Positions 21,884 through 33,141 of a stretch of 64,000 bases of DNA are shown here, one piece after another. Positions within the stretch are counted from its first letter, which is position 1. Every line of letters starts with the position of its first letter. Position numbers and translations under genes: made by a program. The DNA is from Steinernema hermaphroditum (Eukaryota; Nematoda; Chromadorea; Rhabditida; Steinernematidae), in NCBI GenBank assembly GCA_030435675.1, contig CM059621.1, positions 1,178,001-1,242,000 on the forward strand, written 5' to 3'. The notes beneath the pieces are model-generated. The model was given only the letters and a program-made list of their open reading frames with translations. It was not told the origin of the DNA and did no database searches.

Positions 21884-22551
21884 TCGCTATTCTTATCTGT
21901 TATTTCTCTTATACTTGGTCGTGCAAATCCTCGCATATTCTACTTGTTATTATTTCAGTTGTGGATAAATTATTTCGATATTCTTTTGATATCTAAGTGT
22001 TTGACCACGTCGACCGAAACTCGAAAACTCGAAATCCGATTAAGTAAGGACCGTAAAAAACGAATGAATTAAACGGTCGAACTACGTCCTATAAAGGTCT
22101 ATCGTTCCGTAACCTGTTTAAAATATCCGTTGTTATCTCCTTTCTTGCCCTTCCGGCTTTTGCCAACTGAACGAAATTGATTAGTGCATCAGCTGGTGCC
22201 TCTAGGAGTTAAGGTGTTGTTCTTTTTATGTCTAAAGTTTTCTCATGATTAGTCCATATGCAATGTCCGTGTCTGTCCGAGTTCTTCGACCATCAGAGAT
22301 AATTTCAATCCTACCTATATAGCATAAGTCTTTGTATTTCCAATCGAATAATCAGTAAACGATCGCGGGGAACAAAGGACGTTTTGCGCACCCAACTCAA
22401 CCATGGGTATCGTCCAAAGGCCAGAAATAGGACAGTTTTTCAGCATTCGTATAAAAAAGAATGCTGGGAAGTCTTTTTGGTCCGTGTGAAAATTGAAAAA
22501 TTTGTACACAAATATGAGGTGCTAATTGTACTATTGTTTTCTTTCTTGGCT

Positions 22552-22764
22552 ATGTGGTTTGAGCAGTGTGTTTTCGCTCAAGAGCTCACCAGTACCAATT
22601 GTTCTCCATTGTGGCTCACATGGAGTACCGTTATTCTAACTGCGGTATTGACCCTATTACGCAGCCTAGACAGATTCCCAGAAATAAAACGTAATGTTGT
22701 TTTTATGTTCTTGGATACATTGTTTGTCTCCGCACTCCACTATTGTTGTCAATCGACCATATAA
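22552..22764 (+). CDS. small orphan ORF with two hydrophobic segments, copy 2
   Basis: 70-aa open frame from the ATG at 22552. From STNCSPLW to the stop it is residue-for-residue the same as the copy at 20.2 kb, while the first residues differ (MWFEQCVFAQELT). It ends 149 nt before the receptor ATG; the extra distance is an ATATTAAAATAAGATAAC-type insertion after the stop. Coding status is unproven. Confidence 0.3.
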   Translation: MWFEQCVFAQELTSTNCSPLWLTWSTVILTAVLTLLRSLDRFPEIKRNVVFMFLDTLFVSALHYCCQSTI

Positions 22765-22770
22765 CATATT
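22591..22770 (+). repeat. 180-bp block identical to 20195-20374
   Basis: I could find no difference between the two copies over 180 bases, although the receptor genes beside them differ clearly at both DNA and protein level. Confidence 0.75.
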
Positions 22771-22913
22771 AATATATTAAAATAAGATAACAGATAACAT
22801 ATTAAAACAATTACATGAGTTAGACTGCCCCGTCGCGCACTTGCTCACTCAGTCGTTGTATACCACAAAATTTGAAGTCGTTTTGTTTTTTTATCACATC
22901 ATTTGTTTCAGGA

Positions 22914-23798
22914 ATGTACAGCGAAATATACTTCGCCATTGCGGGTTTATCCTACTTTTCCACCTTTATCCTACTATGCATGGTTGTAAAAAGCTATTCG
23001 AAGAAAAGACGCCACTTCACATTTTTCGGATGGAATATTTTCGGACATCATCTGAGCATCACTTCCCTCTGGTGTGTCGCTTTCCAACTCGAGTTCTTAG
23101 ACGAACTTTTCTGCGTACGATTTCATGGATTTAGTACGTGGCTACCAAAATTTCTTGGTGTCACCGCTGTCGTGAGCACTTATACCCTGATTTCGACAGC
23201 GATTCTAAGCTACACTCACCTTGCAATTTACGAGTTCCTATCCATTGGTTACAACAAAATTGCTAATAAACTGTGTACGCCCATATTTCTTCTTGGAGCT
23301 GCCGTATTTTACGTTGGCGGAGCTTTGGGCACAGCTCTCATTGTCTGCGCACTGATCTATTTTGCAAATCCGATCCAGACTGGTGATGTAGTGTGTGTCA
23401 AAGGACCGTGGATGAAATACGAAAGTTTCTTTGGAGCTGCTATAGAAGTTGTGGTGTGCGGTGTGGACATAATTGCAATCGTGTTCACTGTACGAATGCT
23501 GCGGAAGACGAATTCAATTAATCACAGAGCTGCTGTCAAGACTGCTATGATTAACTTAACTATATTCACCGTGATTCCTACAGTAATGGTCGTCATCCCC
23601 TTGGGTGGCCTGCTTATCGCGGCAGGATTTGTCACACGCTCTTCGCACTTTTCATTTATGGCGAACCTTTGTGGCTTCATGCCTATGCTCGAACATACGG
23701 TCATGGCCGTGATGGCTCTTGTATTCATTCGTCCATACAGGAAGACTGTTCTTAATGCGTTGAGGTTTACTTCAGGGAGCGCAGTACTGTCTTCTTAA
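22914..23798 (+). CDS. family 1E seven-TM chemoreceptor
   Basis: Intact single-exon receptor, 294 aa, the tandem partner of the gene at 20476. Differences cluster in TM1-TM2 (FSTFILLCMVVKSYSKK, FGWNIFGHHLSITSLWCV) and in TM5 (VDIIAIVFTVRM); the segment from THLAIYEFLSIGYN through FTVIPTVMVVIPLGGLL is close to identical. The C-terminus IRPYRKTVLNALRF keeps the PYR motif. CAG at 22909-22911 precedes the ATG by two bases. AATAAA lies at 23841. Likely a chemosensory GPCR of unknown ligand. Confidence 0.9.
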   Translation: MYSEIYFAIAGLSYFSTFILLCMVVKSYSKKRRHFTFFGWNIFGHHLSITSLWCVAFQLEFLDELFCVRFHGFSTWLPKFLGVTAVVSTYTLISTAILSYTHLAIYEFLSIGYNKIANKLCTPIFLLGAAVFYVGGALGTALIVCALIYFANPIQTGDVVCVKGPWMKYESFFGAAIEVVVCGVDIIAIVFTVRMLRKTNSINHRAAVKTAMINLTIFTVIPTVMVVIPLGGLLIAAGFVTRSSHFSFMANLCGFMPMLEHTVMAVMALVFIRPYRKTVLNALRFTSGSAVLSS

Positions 23799-23995
23799 TG
23801 AAATTCACATTTGTAGTAATTTTTAATTGTGTGTCCGCAAAATAAAACCTTGCAAAGCCTTGGCGTTCGTATTTGGTAATGACGATTTTTGTAAAGGTCA
23901 ACTACATACTACTCAAAACAGTAGAGAAAAAATGCTGCTCTGCTAACTAGAATTAGTTCACTATGGGGACAGTCTTTGGTCTTTCATTTGTGTCC

Positions 23996-24580
23996 CCAGC
24001 GATCGGTCGGGTCGTCCACTCGCTCTCTCTCTCTCTCTCTGAGGCTGTCTGAGCCGAATGAGTTGAGTGAGCGGTCGTTCTCGGCCGTCGTTGTTGGTGC
24101 AATGATCGCTCCTGGCTCCCAGAAGGCCTGGAACACTAGGGAGCCGTAGTTCCGCCGTCTTGCCAAGAAGCTAGTCAATGCCGCCCGACTCCACCCGCGC
24201 TGCCAGAGAAGTCGAAGTCTCGCTGAAAGTCCGCGCAGCCAGCTGCCCTGATGGTTCCCGGTTCGTCCGTTGTGCTCCACCGACACGTTTCATCCGGATG
24301 CCGTTCTTCGCGTGTCTCCCACGGAAAATGTCGAAGACGCTCTTCAACTCCGACGTCCGCGCCGCCACCCGAGTTGAAGACAGATGCGCTGTACACCACT
24401 GACACCGGAATCAGCTCTTCGCATCTCTGATCTACGCGCACACTGATGGGATCGCCGTGTTGTACTCTGATGTGCCGAAGCCAGAAGAAGACCGGCGACT
24501 ACGGAGTGACAATGTGTTTCTTGTGCATATATATGACGTCTCGCAAGGCGTAAGCCTTTGATACGAGAAATAAACTCGTT
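23996..24580 (+). repeat. repeat A copy 3
   Basis: The cleanest copy. It starts at GCGATCGGTCGGGTCG, runs into a (CT)n tract, and ends with AAGGCGTAAGCCTT then GAAATAAACTCGT. Confidence 0.8.
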
Positions 24581-25860
24581 TCACATAAGTTTCACATAAC
24601 TAAACTGTTATTGTTTCCGCTAAATGAACAATATTCTTAACTGGAAAGGCCAACAACTAACAAATGAGGAATCTCAAGTGGCACATGTCAATCAGGCTGA
24701 AATGTGCTGCAATGGAAAAGGGATGCCTAGTGGATCTTACGTCCTGAATTTACAGACCGGCCGTTGGGCTGGTGAGCATTGAACGGTTCCTTAAATGGGC
24801 AACAACCGACCGGAACCGGTCGCTCAGTTGAACCATCTGCCATTCAAGATCAGCTGATCTGATCGGCGAACTGATCCGTTAGTCAGTGTCAAAGAATGCG
24901 TACAAGATAACCAGGCGATCACACATAGACCGTTTCTTTGTTCGCCTATGCTCATCTTTGTTTGGCTATGGTAATAAATCCGATTAGTTGGCGAAATCGT
25001 CATTGCACAATCGTCATTGGTTCATTGGACGCACGTTCGTGTATCGGCGGCTAACATCATAGCAATTAAGTTCAAGTTCATTAAGTTTTCAAGTAATCGC
25101 GTTAAACTTGTCGATCTTTAGAGTACTCTTGTGCACTAGGAATTGAACAGAAGGCCAAATTAATCTCTCTGGATGCTTCTCTCTTGCTTCTGGTCCGTTT
25201 TATGGTGCATTCTGGAAAAATGGTGCCAAAATCGGTGTAGTTACCTTCATATTTAGAATTTTTGAGCTCACGATTTTTCACGCAAAATTGTTCTTGGTTA
25301 TGTTACGCCAAGCTGACCAGGGAATCTCCTAATGTTGTTTTCTGGCACAACGAACATGTTCGAAGGTCACTGCGATCAAATAACGCATCTTGTGCAAAAC
25401 CGTTTGCAAGAACGAGTACTAAAGTAACAGAAAAGATATTGAGGAGATAATTTGTGAGGAGATCGACAACCCTGAAGTCCGTTGTTCACAGTGTAGATAG
25501 GACGGCTTTTGGAAATTAGTATTCTCCCTGATATCTATTGCGTGAACATCTTTAGAAGCTATGTAAAAATCAGTTGTGAATCAATCACAAAGGATACTAC
25601 TTTAGCGTTAACGATTGCATAACTCAACACATTTATACTCTCCAATTGTTCCTGATTAGTGCATCGTACGAACGGTTAACTGTTAACTTATTCGTATTAC
25701 TGTTGTGTTTCCAAGACAACACTATTGGCACAATGACGTTTCAGTACAGAAGCTAAGCACCTTTCAGAAGCGCTTAAAAACAGAAATAATTTAAGTCATT
25801 TGCACATTTCCAGTGCATTATTGTTCTGATACCTCGGTCTTCGACCACGCCGATGTAGAA
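24581..25860. other. intergenic
   Basis: About 1.3 kb without a supported gene. A palindromic GACCGGAACCGGTC at about 24808 and a simple CGATC-rich stretch near 24.85 kb are the only features noticed. The last part (25.85-25.98 kb) resembles the region upstream of the other 1E genes. Confidence 0.4.
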
Positions 25861-25979
25861 CTCGAAATCCTATTAGGCAAGGACGGTTAAAAAGGAATGA
25901 ATTAAAGCCTTTAAACTTTCATCGTTCCATAACTGATTTAAGATATCCGTTGCTGCCTCGTTTTTATTATCTTTCAGGA

Positions 25980-26895
25980 ATGTACAGCGAAATGTACTTC
26001 GCCATTGCGGCATTATCCTATAATGCCACCCTTCTCCTATCCTATGTGGTTGTTTTTTTTTTTTTTGGGATTCAATCTTTTCGGACATCATGTGCTCCTC
26101 ACTTTCCTGTGGTGTATTGTTTTGCAGCCTGAGTTCTTAGACGACCTTTTCTGTATACGGTTTCATGGAATTATCAGGGGATCACCAAGATCTGTCTACT
26201 TCGTTGCTGTCGTAATCACATATACATTGATTTGTACATTGATTTCGACAGCGATTCTAAGCTACACTCACCTTGCAATTTACGAGTTCCTATCCATTGG
26301 TTACAACAATATTGCAAATAAACTATGCACGCCCGTATTCCTTCTTGGATCGGCTGTTTTCTACGTTGGTGGGGCTGTGGGCACAGCTCTCATTGTCAGC
26401 ACGAAAATCTATTTTGCAAATCCAATCCAGACTGGTGATGTAGTGTGTGTTAAAGGGCCGTGGATGAAATATGAAAGTTTCTTTGGAGCTGCTATAGAAC
26501 TTGTGGTGTGTGCTGTGGCCATAATCGCAATCGTGTTCACAGTACGCATGCTGCGGAGGACGAATTCAATCAATCACAGAGCTGCTGTCAAGACAGCTAT
26601 GATTAACCTAACTATATTCACCGTGATTCCTACAGTAATGGTCGTCATCCCCTTGGGTGGCCTGCTCATATCGGCAGGGCTTGTCACACGTTCCACATAC
26701 TTTTCATTCATGGCAAACCTCTGCGGCTTCTTAGCTCTGTTCGAACATACTGTTATGGCTATCACGGCTCTTGTATTGATCCCCTCTTACAGGAAGACTT
26801 TTGTGAGTGCGTTGAGATTTGGCTCTATGAAGAGTAGTATTGTCTTATTAGTGAAACTGAAAGTCAGATTTGTAGTGAAACTGACATCAAACTGA
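25980..26895 (+). pseudogene. family 1E receptor with poly-T replacement and frameshift
   Basis: Begins MYSEMYFAIAALSYN and is clearly homologous to the gene at 20476, but the segment coding CAKSYSKKRRHFTF is replaced by a run of about 15 T at 26051-26066, which shifts the frame. The rest (FGHHVLLTFLWCIVLQPEFLDDLFC to ISAGLVTRSTYF) is open. A 12-nt insertion duplicates ACATTGATTTGT at 26.23 kb, the PYR motif is changed to IPSYRKTF, and the original stop is lost, extending the C-terminus. It also lacks the 180-bp upstream block. Confidence 0.85.
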
Positions 26896-27227
26896 CATTC
26901 TTATTTGTGCGCATACAAAATAGAACTTTGGAAAAAGCGTCTCTATTTGGTCAGACATTGGTCAAGCAGCTAAGACATTGTCAGAGTTGCGACAACCCTG
27001 ATGGCTTTTTTCTATCGTTTTTGTCCAGATGTACTGTTTGTTTTGTTATTTATTCCATGTGTAGCCCAGGGATGTTCCACCGACCGCACAATGTCCTTCT
27101 GTTTTCGATGTTATTGACGCAATGACTACAAGGAATATGAAGTAACAAAACACATATTTTAAGGTTAAATTGACAGAAGGAACATGTCCGAATCTCGTAA
27201 AATTTTGGTAAAATCACATTGTGCGGG
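26896..27227. other. convergent intergenic spacer
   Basis: 332 nt between the plus-strand pseudogene and the minus-strand Srt gene. It should hold the 3' end of the latter; no other feature seen. Confidence 0.4.
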
Positions 27228-28453
27228 CTACTCATGGACTGGAATGGTTGACAACTCCGTGACTGTTTGGCGCTTTGGATCAGCATCTTGATGAACTTGA
27301 GACGACGTTATGGCCCGCATCCTCCTCAGCTGCAGCAAATCCAAAACGCCTTTTTTGATCGTCTCGTTGCAGGTCAAGTAGATAACCACTGCACTGCCTA
27401 AATCACTATTCTTTACATAAAACAAATCACTCGTAACCATGACAGGCAATCCAGTTGAAATGTCCGATGACAACCAGCAAAATGGGAGCGCTGTAGTACT
27501 GTGCGTAGACGTATACTGCGTCGGCGACGAAGATGAAGGCGCTCAGAGTGCAAGATTGATACATGAGCTGATGACCTTACATTGCAGCAGTTTAATGAGT
27601 GGTTACCTGTTTGTGAACCTTGGCAAGAGCTTCGTCATCAATCATTCGACCTTTGTGCCAAACAGAAATCACCAATGTGATATAGAGGGATGGGAGGATG
27701 AAGATCACTGAGATATTGTGGAATGCGTGCGCGACGCTGTGATACTGAACCTTTTCCAGTGATATCCAATTATGTCTTAACTACCTCCTCTGGGTCGATT
27801 TCGATCCACTTTTCCATATCAACAAAAGGATTACTGTACCATGTCCAGCCCCTAGTGGAAAAGGCGAAAGCCGTTGAGTACCAAGCCACCAGGAGCCCGT
27901 ACGTGGGAGGGAGGATGAACCATAGATATGTCGTGCAGCCACCGAAGATCCGCTTCGAAAACTGTGGTAACCACAGCTCAACGACTCTATTGATTCCGAG
28001 AATGATGCCGGTCAGGCATGTTCCGCACCAGAGACCTAGAACCAGAGACGTAGAAAACAAGTGGCTCTTCGACTCACCAAGCGCTGCAGCTCCAGCAAAA
28101 TAGATAAATGTGGGATGGCTGCAGAAGTTGGCCCCTTGAATGGCCAGGTACCCAGTGATGAATGTGTTGATGACTAGAGTAACCATGTCGAATATGCCGA
28201 GTAAGAACATGAGCTTGTAGCACGAGTAATTCCGTAGCTCGGGTTTGAGTAGCACGATCATGCATGGAATGTACATCAGCTGAATGGTCCTTCATAGTTA
28301 TATCCATTATACACTCACCTCAAGAGCTGTGCCAATTCCGATATAGACCGCACCTAGTCCAACGTTGGGACCGTACCCCATCGTTATGGGGTCAATTCCG
28401 GTACAGTTATATAAACGTTCATACTTCTCTTGATCACAGAAGAAGGTCTCCAT
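27228..28453 (-). CDS. srt-like: serpentine receptor class T (Srt)
   Basis: Complete 7TM receptor of the nematode Srt class, 341 aa. Six exons: 28319-28453, 28078-28279, 27785-28035, 27607-27744, 27438-27567, 27228-27397; introns 39-42 nt, all GT-AG. Class marks: an N-terminal YNCTGIDP with PNVGLGAVYIGIGTALE, then the TM2 signature YIPCMIVLLKPELRNYSCYK, ITGYLAIQGANFCSHPTFIY (TM3 region), ALGLWCGTCLTGIILGINR, a WF-type loop before TM5, YHSVAHAFHNISV, and the TM7 block FNWIACHG with SAVVIYLTCNETIKK. Intron 2 (28036-28077) is 42 nt and stop-free, so its retention would only add 14 residues. Expected at the chemosensory membrane. No neighbour shares the class. Confidence 0.93.
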
Positions 28454-29335
28454 GAGTGACAGGCGAAATAACTGTCTGAGAAATAATGATTATTGAGAAA
28501 TTTATGAGTAAGGTGGGAATATCTGTGTTGTTGTATTCGTGTCAACAGCGTTTTGTTTCTTTCGTTTGAAAAGATTTCGTGGGAACTACATATAAAATAA
28601 AAATATATAAAAGGGAACTTTGGTCTACCTGTTAGTGCCGAACGCTCGGTTAAGGTGGCGATCTCGGAATAGCAACGTAGCAGGAGAAATTGTAGAATAA
28701 CAATCCCGAAGGTCGGAGAAGGATTGCCACAAAAGTTAATTATTGTTAGCTGCTTGTTTTTTTTTGCTTAGAAGAAAAACGAAGAGTGCTCCCACACGGC
28801 CAGCCCCGTTTTTGCGATAAGCAAAGCTCGGGGCTAGCACGAAATGAACCTTATAAACTTTATCTGCGGAAAAGTTCCGGAGCGCATTTAGCGCTCTGTA
28901 TCCTGTAACGTCTAAAGTCAGCTGGTCATCGCAAGCCGCACGATAAAGGGGACACTCGGTGGTAGAAATAGTACATTCTCCTTTCGTTTACTTTCAGCAA
29001 GAAGTAATGGTTTTGGAGTGTAATTTGTGCACAGTGCTGCTGGCTCTCATTCCGACAAAGATGTTGTTGGTGAGTAACGTAGAAGTGAGAAACAGAACCT
29101 TTCCACAAAGAGCTTGTTTGCGGGCTGACTAAAGCATTGTGATTTTGTCTGCGTTTAGTTATTTTCTTAGAAATTGGAGGCAATTATTGTTGACCACCGA
29201 TGTATTATGTGAACGTTTTGCGATTCTTGAATAACAAACTGAAGATCTTTACATTACCGAGAACGGCAGTAAGCAGCTTGGCCAATAATTACCATTGTAA
29301 AAATGAAGGCTTCAATAGAGGACACTTTTTTGAGA
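28454..29335. other. intergenic
   Basis: No gene recognised. A GC-rich hairpin occurs near 28.80 kb (CCCCG ... CGGGGCTAG around TTTTTGCGATAAGC). Confidence 0.4.
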
Positions 29336-29339
29336 TGTG

Positions 29340-29510
29340 TGTCGTGGTCGGTCTTCACTCGCTCTCTGAGCATGCGGTTGGTCTGTTATCGGTAAACCCT
29401 GTAGTAGTTGCGAGTTTCCGGCTTCTAGAGGCAACTAGGACACCCGGAAGCCGTAGTCCCACCACCGCTGACAGCAAATGTATGAAGGCAAAAATAAAGA
29501 TGCATGAGAA
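29340..29510 (+). repeat. repeat A-related fragment
   Basis: Shares CGCTCTCTGAG, GTTGGTCTG, a GCGAGTTTCCGGCTTC block and CACCCGGAAGCCGTAGTCC with the copy at 60.65-60.75 kb, a sub-family of repeat A. Confidence 0.55.
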
Positions 29511-29519
29511 GTCATCATG

Positions 29520-30218
29520 AAGGTCGCCGACGCTGTGACAAGAGAATAATTGAGTTGATGCACAAGTGTCCAGGGGCCCGTTGGCCCCCCACGTTTCGTA
29601 TCTTTTCAGCCTAGTGTATCTTTCTGTTTCTCAGTTCTGTTGTCGGAAAGCATATCTAATTAAATCACACCAGGATGTTCATCAGCTTGCATGGCGCTCA
29701 TATGTAGTCGTATGTAGTCGTTTATCGACATGCCTATCTAGACATTATGTGAGACATGTCTGACCTCGTCAACATGCTTGCAGGCATATACATCATCAAA
29801 ACACAAATGACATCCCGGATGTATGATGGACATGACTAAAACACAAAAAAAAACACACATATAATGCTTTAGTCCCCGCGTGCTCTTGGAACTTTAGACA
29901 ACATAAACCTTGCTGCGCCTTTCTTCATACTACTTTAGAAGCACTCTCTATAGAAATGAGTTCAGAAAGTTGTTCGGATTTACCAGAAAGGGCGATTCAT
30001 CGGTCAAGGTGAATCTGGTCATCTAAACTTCGAAGAGCAGAAGCAAAGAGATCAAGACGTCAAATAAAGCCGAGATCAGCGGCCTCAGGGGAATAAGAAG
30101 ATGACCAACAAGAGCGTGTTTCCTAATGTTTCCTCAGAACTCGACACTTAAAAAATGCTCTCTAGAGATTTGAACAGTTCACTGTAACGGATCTTTATTA
30201 CATTCCTGCACCAATGAT
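29520..30218. other. intergenic
   Basis: No supported feature; a short CATATGTAGTCGT repeat occurs twice at 29.70 kb. Confidence 0.4.
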
Positions 30219-31123
30219 CTATGTACTCTCGGATAATCCGGTTTTCTTCGTCGCCAACTTTCTCCAGTACAATACGCTGCACGTCATAACGTATAAGCAA
30301 AATGAGGACAGTGTGATAGGTCCGCGACCTTTAGTTAAGTTGTATCCGAACACGTATTCCATGATGACCTTGGCTAGGGAAGGAGTCATCCATAACACAG
30401 CTTCGAGAATGATCTGATAAAGTACTATTGTATTGGCCTGAACAACAAACTTTTTTGTTCGATTTTAGATATTGAAAAAACATACCAGTTTTGTTGATCG
30501 ACTAACCATACCGAGAGTCGATGTTCGCAGCTTCATAAGGAATACTATCGATATAATAATGTTTGTGACTATTGTCACCATGTTGAATATGTAAGCCGCT
30601 TCCATCACATTGGGATTCACGTAGTTAATCATCATAATGTTCTCCGGGAGACTTGCTTTTATAGAGGACGAGTACAATGCGACTATAGTCACGAAGACAA
30701 TGGAACAAAGTAATGTAGCTGCTGCCACGAGCTTGTTTTTGATCGACTGCTTATAACGAATGGGATATGCGATAGCTACTAGTCTATCGATAGCCACAAA
30801 GAAGTCGAATAATCCAATGGTCGGGTGCAGAGATGCATGGAATATACCCGACCACACATTAAGAACTTGAGCTAAATGATTACTTTGTGACCACAGTCGT
30901 GTCGTTTAGATCTACCTTCTTGTGTGAGAACAGATCCAGCCCAGACTATCGTAGAAGTGGCAAATAAGATGTGAAACACTATGTGTGCGAGGAGCATAGA
31001 AAACTGATCGTTTTTGCCTTTCCGCAGCAGGCGACCATACAAAGTCATTGGATTAAGGGATAGGGTTACAACGGCGCATAAAAGCTGGATGGAATAGTTG
31101 ATGTAGGTGTGCAGAGGTAACAT
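30219..31123 (-). CDS. family 3E seven-TM chemoreceptor
   Basis: First of the three-exon receptor family. Exons 30916-31123, 30486-30871, 30219-30437; introns 44 nt (phase 1) and 48 nt (phase 0); 270 aa. Exon 1 covers TM1-TM2 (INYSIQLLCAVVTLSLNP, with an N-P pair at the TM1 end, then QFSMLLAHIVFHILFA). Exon 2 covers TM3-TM5 with the DRY-like motif AIDRLVAIAYPIRYK. Exon 3 covers TM6-TM7 (ANTIVLYQIILEAVLWM, GPITLSSFCLYVMTCSVLYWRKL). The architecture is rhodopsin-like; Srsx and Srbc are the nearest classes I can suggest, without certainty. A membrane receptor of probable chemosensory neurons; ligand unknown. Confidence 0.87.
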
Positions 31124-31660
31124 TGTTGTAAGTCAGTTTGACAAAGTAGAAAGCTGCCAAGTGTATGCTGCCCTTAAAATCGTTTTTTTTAAACGAATAA
31201 TGACACGCCTCTGAAAGGGGGTAGGAGTCCCCTTTGACTCGTATAAGTACAAAACAATTGATTAAACTGATTGTTGTGTTTTCGACCATAAGTCCTCACC
31301 ACAGTTCAAAGCTAATGCACATCTTAATGGAGTGGAAAAAAATTTCATTAAAAATGTACTGAAGTGCATAAAAGAATTTATGGTCGTGGATAATGATCTC
31401 CGACCCATTGTTGCCCTCACTCTAGAAGAGCTTCTCGCTAGAGTGTGGAACCTCAATTATTATTCTTAATATGAACTTCTGGATAAGTTTAATTGAATTA
31501 ACAGACACCGGCAAAACTTCAGAAGTTACATGCGGTTAACTTGATAAGTAGTGTGTTTTGAGTAGGGACAACAAATCAGGTTACTTTCATAAACACATAG
31601 GTCACAACGACAAAGATAATACTTGCATAATACTTTGTAATTTGCTCGTAATGTACGGTA
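31124..31660. other. upstream region of the 3E receptor
   Basis: No further gene recognised. The promoter of the gene at 31123 should be here. Confidence 0.4.
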
Positions 31661-31664
31661 ACTT

Positions 31665-32320
31665 CATTTGTATCCCCAATCATCGATCGAGTCGTCCGTG
31701 TCTTTCTGAAGTCCGCTGAATGAGTTACGTGGAGGGCTGTACTAGGCCGTTGTTGTTGGCATTCTAATCCGTCTGGTTGGATGGTAAGCCGAGCCATATC
31801 GCTCCAAGAAGACCGCCAGCATCGTTCGATCCCCTGCACCGTGCAAAGTGAAAACAGATCCGATCAAAGTGCTGAAGTCTGCGCCGGCAATCGCTCCAAG
31901 CATGGATTTCCGTTTCACCCACTACCGGGCTATTCAGTCAAGCTTTCGATCGCTTTGTACCCTGCGCGCACTGGTGCAACAGATGTCTGCCACCTCGACG
32001 TCGTGTCCTGCGCCGAAGAAGGAAGGGAAGCAGTGACTTCGGTGATCTGCAGTTTTTCGTTATGGATTATCGGATTATAGATTTCTTGTATGACGAATGC
32101 CAACGATTCAAGAGCAAATGAACGTAAATGACTTAGCGAAATGTACACAGATAATAATGTTAGTTTTCAGATAATATTTCCCTCACTTTCAGGGACTCTC
32201 AATCGTGTTACGGTGAGGACCAGCGAAGAAGAAACAAAGACCACGGACTCATCTTCCCGAAGCAGATGCGAGCCCCAAAGCCGCAAACGCCCCAGAAACA
32301 GAAGAATTGACTCCCCAGCA
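31665..32320 (+). repeat. diverged repeat A copy in two blocks
   Basis: 31.67-32.06 kb keeps TATCCCCAATCATCGATCGAGTCGTCC and GTCCTGCGCCGAAG in repeat A order. 32.20-32.32 kb matches the block of the 60.8 kb copy with GACTCATCTTCCCGAAG and GATGCGAGC. Old copy, probably split by an insertion. Confidence 0.5.
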
Positions 32321-33059
32321 CCCTGTATTCGTCCCACCTCACCGCAGGTTATTTTGTGTGTCGATTCAGGCGATTCTTGGCGATTCAGTCACACGCCGCT
32401 TCTGTGTCTGAGCCGACAGTACACCGACGCGTATCGGTGCATCGGTCAACCACCAACCACAAGGAGGGGGCGTAAGAGCAAAATCTCCCTTTTCGGACCA
32501 TTTTCTATTCATTTCGATTGTTTGTAGTTGCGTAAAGAGTATACACGAACTGTTTTGTATTCTGAATCCAAACGGCTCAACGAGTGAACCCTGGAATGAC
32601 TTGTAGCCCCATTGAATCCAAAAATTAGTTTCACATGTTTAAGTTAATGTCTATTTATCGTGATAATTATAATACTGACTGTGCATAAAATTAAATAAAT
32701 AAATAAATTCATGTACATTTCTGGAATTCACCAACTGTTTTGTAGAACTTAAAGTGGTGGGTTGTGGTTATTGTGTCCCATCTACGTGAATGTTTTCTGT
32801 GCGTATGTTTGAACATAGGACAACCAAAAGTTTTTCCCCCGAGAGAACCGGTAGGAAATCACATACACAAAACAATACAGATACGTTTTCATTTATGTTT
32901 GTAATGGGAACATGTGACAAATGTCTAGACGTGAAATTTCACATCAAAACCCTACGGTGGCGTGTGTTGTGAGAAGTGTGAAGCGGGAAAACATGCGGGT
33001 CTCACACCAATTCATATTTGTGCGCCTGGTCTTTTTTTGGTAAATTTCCTGAATCGACC
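32321..33059. other. intergenic
   Basis: No gene recognised; contains an AAATAAATAAATAAA run at about 32.69 kb. Confidence 0.4.
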
Positions 33060-33141
33060 TTGTTACGTCTTGCCGTAACAATGTTTGAGGAGAGCAAAAA
33101 GGCTCAACCAAGCGGGGACCTCAAACTTGGGTAATTAAGCC
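33060..33141 (-). ncRNA. sls-1-like: SL1-like spliced-leader RNA gene
   Basis: Bases 33141 to 33120 on minus equal the 22-nt nematode SL1 leader at 21 positions; the third base is C instead of T. The leader is followed at once by a GT splice donor, as in SL RNAs. The leader pairs with the next bases: GGCTTAA with TTGAGCC and CCAAG with CTTGG, closing a first stem-loop. A Sm-like U-run GCCTTTTTGCT follows (about 33092-33104), then a perfect 8-bp stem TTGTTACG/CGTAACAA (33060-33067 with 33074-33081). The predicted RNA of about 82 nt is shorter than the usual ~100 nt and has the Sm-like run between the two stems, so it may be a variant or a decayed copy. It would donate the leader to mRNAs in trans-splicing. 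Confidence 0.65.
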
